A DNA stretch of 46,480 nt from Nostoc sp. FACHB-973. Its GTDB lineage: Bacteria; Cyanobacteriota; Cyanobacteriia; Cyanobacteriales; Nostocaceae. Location of the stretch: positions 1-46,480 of the forward strand of contig NZ_JACJSJ010000066.1 in NCBI RefSeq assembly GCF_014698115.1, written 5' to 3'. Below the pieces are notes generated by a model. That model was not told where the DNA came from, ran no database searches, and was given only the letters and a program-made list of their open reading frames with translations. Position numbers and translations under genes: made by a program. Shown here one piece after another: positions 46,406 through 46,480 of the stretch. How positions within the stretch are numbered: the stretch's first letter is position 1; each line of letters opens with the position of its first letter.

Positions 46406-46480
46406 AAAATCAGAAAGGTAGCGATCGCTGATGGGATGGAGGTTGAGCAATGAGGCTTTGATGGTAAAGTCATTCTAGAA

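Overview
The window looks like chromosomal DNA of a filamentous, probably heterocyst-forming (Nostocales-type) cyanobacterium. The signs are the very frequent palindrome GCGATCGC (HIP1), cyanobacteria-specific genes (rpaB, sasA, a cytochrome b6f cofactor-assembly gene, a CRR7-like NDH-1 gene, a DUF3493 gene), and spacers full of short tandem heptamer-like repeats and small inverted-repeat elements. The assignment rests on gene content read by eye, not on a database search.

Layout. 1-580: a small inverted-repeat element and two tiny overlapping genes (DUF6888/DUF6887-like). 855-4003: cytochrome b6f cofactor assembly, the response regulator rpaB (TTG start), and divergent radA. 4141-9964: accessory genes, namely two Uma2 proteins, small toxin/antitoxin-like genes (HicB-like, DUF4258/DUF2283, a broken antitoxin) and a Ser/Thr kinase-WD40 gene split by a 10-bp tandem duplication. 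10589-15330: a second Ser/Thr kinase, a c-heme (CxxCH) DUF3365-HAMP membrane sensor on the other strand, and an intact kinase-WD40 paralogue. 15519-18804: a Clp-fold membrane serine protease, a secreted peptidoglycan-binding protein and a membrane protein. 19129-25202: the translation/transcription operon rimP-nusA-rnpM(ylxR)-infB with structured leaders. 25299-29360: small membrane and conserved genes, a secreted beta-helix/SLH protein, a DUF3493 protein and tRNA-Thr(CGU). 29975-30672: a BrnT/BrnA toxin-antitoxin pair whose toxin gene is cut by a small inverted-repeat element while the antitoxin is intact. 30970-35914: a TPR-CHAT protease with a small convergent overlapping gene, an M42 peptidase, and the 3' remnant of a PEP-CTERM GDSL hydrolase. 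36098-41496: an SLH lipoprotein, a 1.7-kb gene-poor stretch, the circadian kinase sasA, and a REC-GGDEF regulator. 42532-46405: crr7, a complete IS4-type insertion sequence lodged in a palindrome, a truncated and a complete copy of one unknown gene, and a secreted unknown protein.

How it works together. The housekeeping parts are ordinary. The accessory parts show active remodelling: small non-autonomous elements, slippage-prone repeats and an IS have broken a kinase, a toxin, an antitoxin, a secreted hydrolase and one copy of a duplicated gene. The best candidates for new biology are the kinase split at its catalytic loop by a potentially reversible duplication, the element-silenced brnT beside a living brnA, the TPR-CHAT protease with its overlapping partner gene, and the kinase/heme-sensor cluster. 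I did not find a CRISPR array, prophage, integrase or a clearly new multi-gene defence operon.
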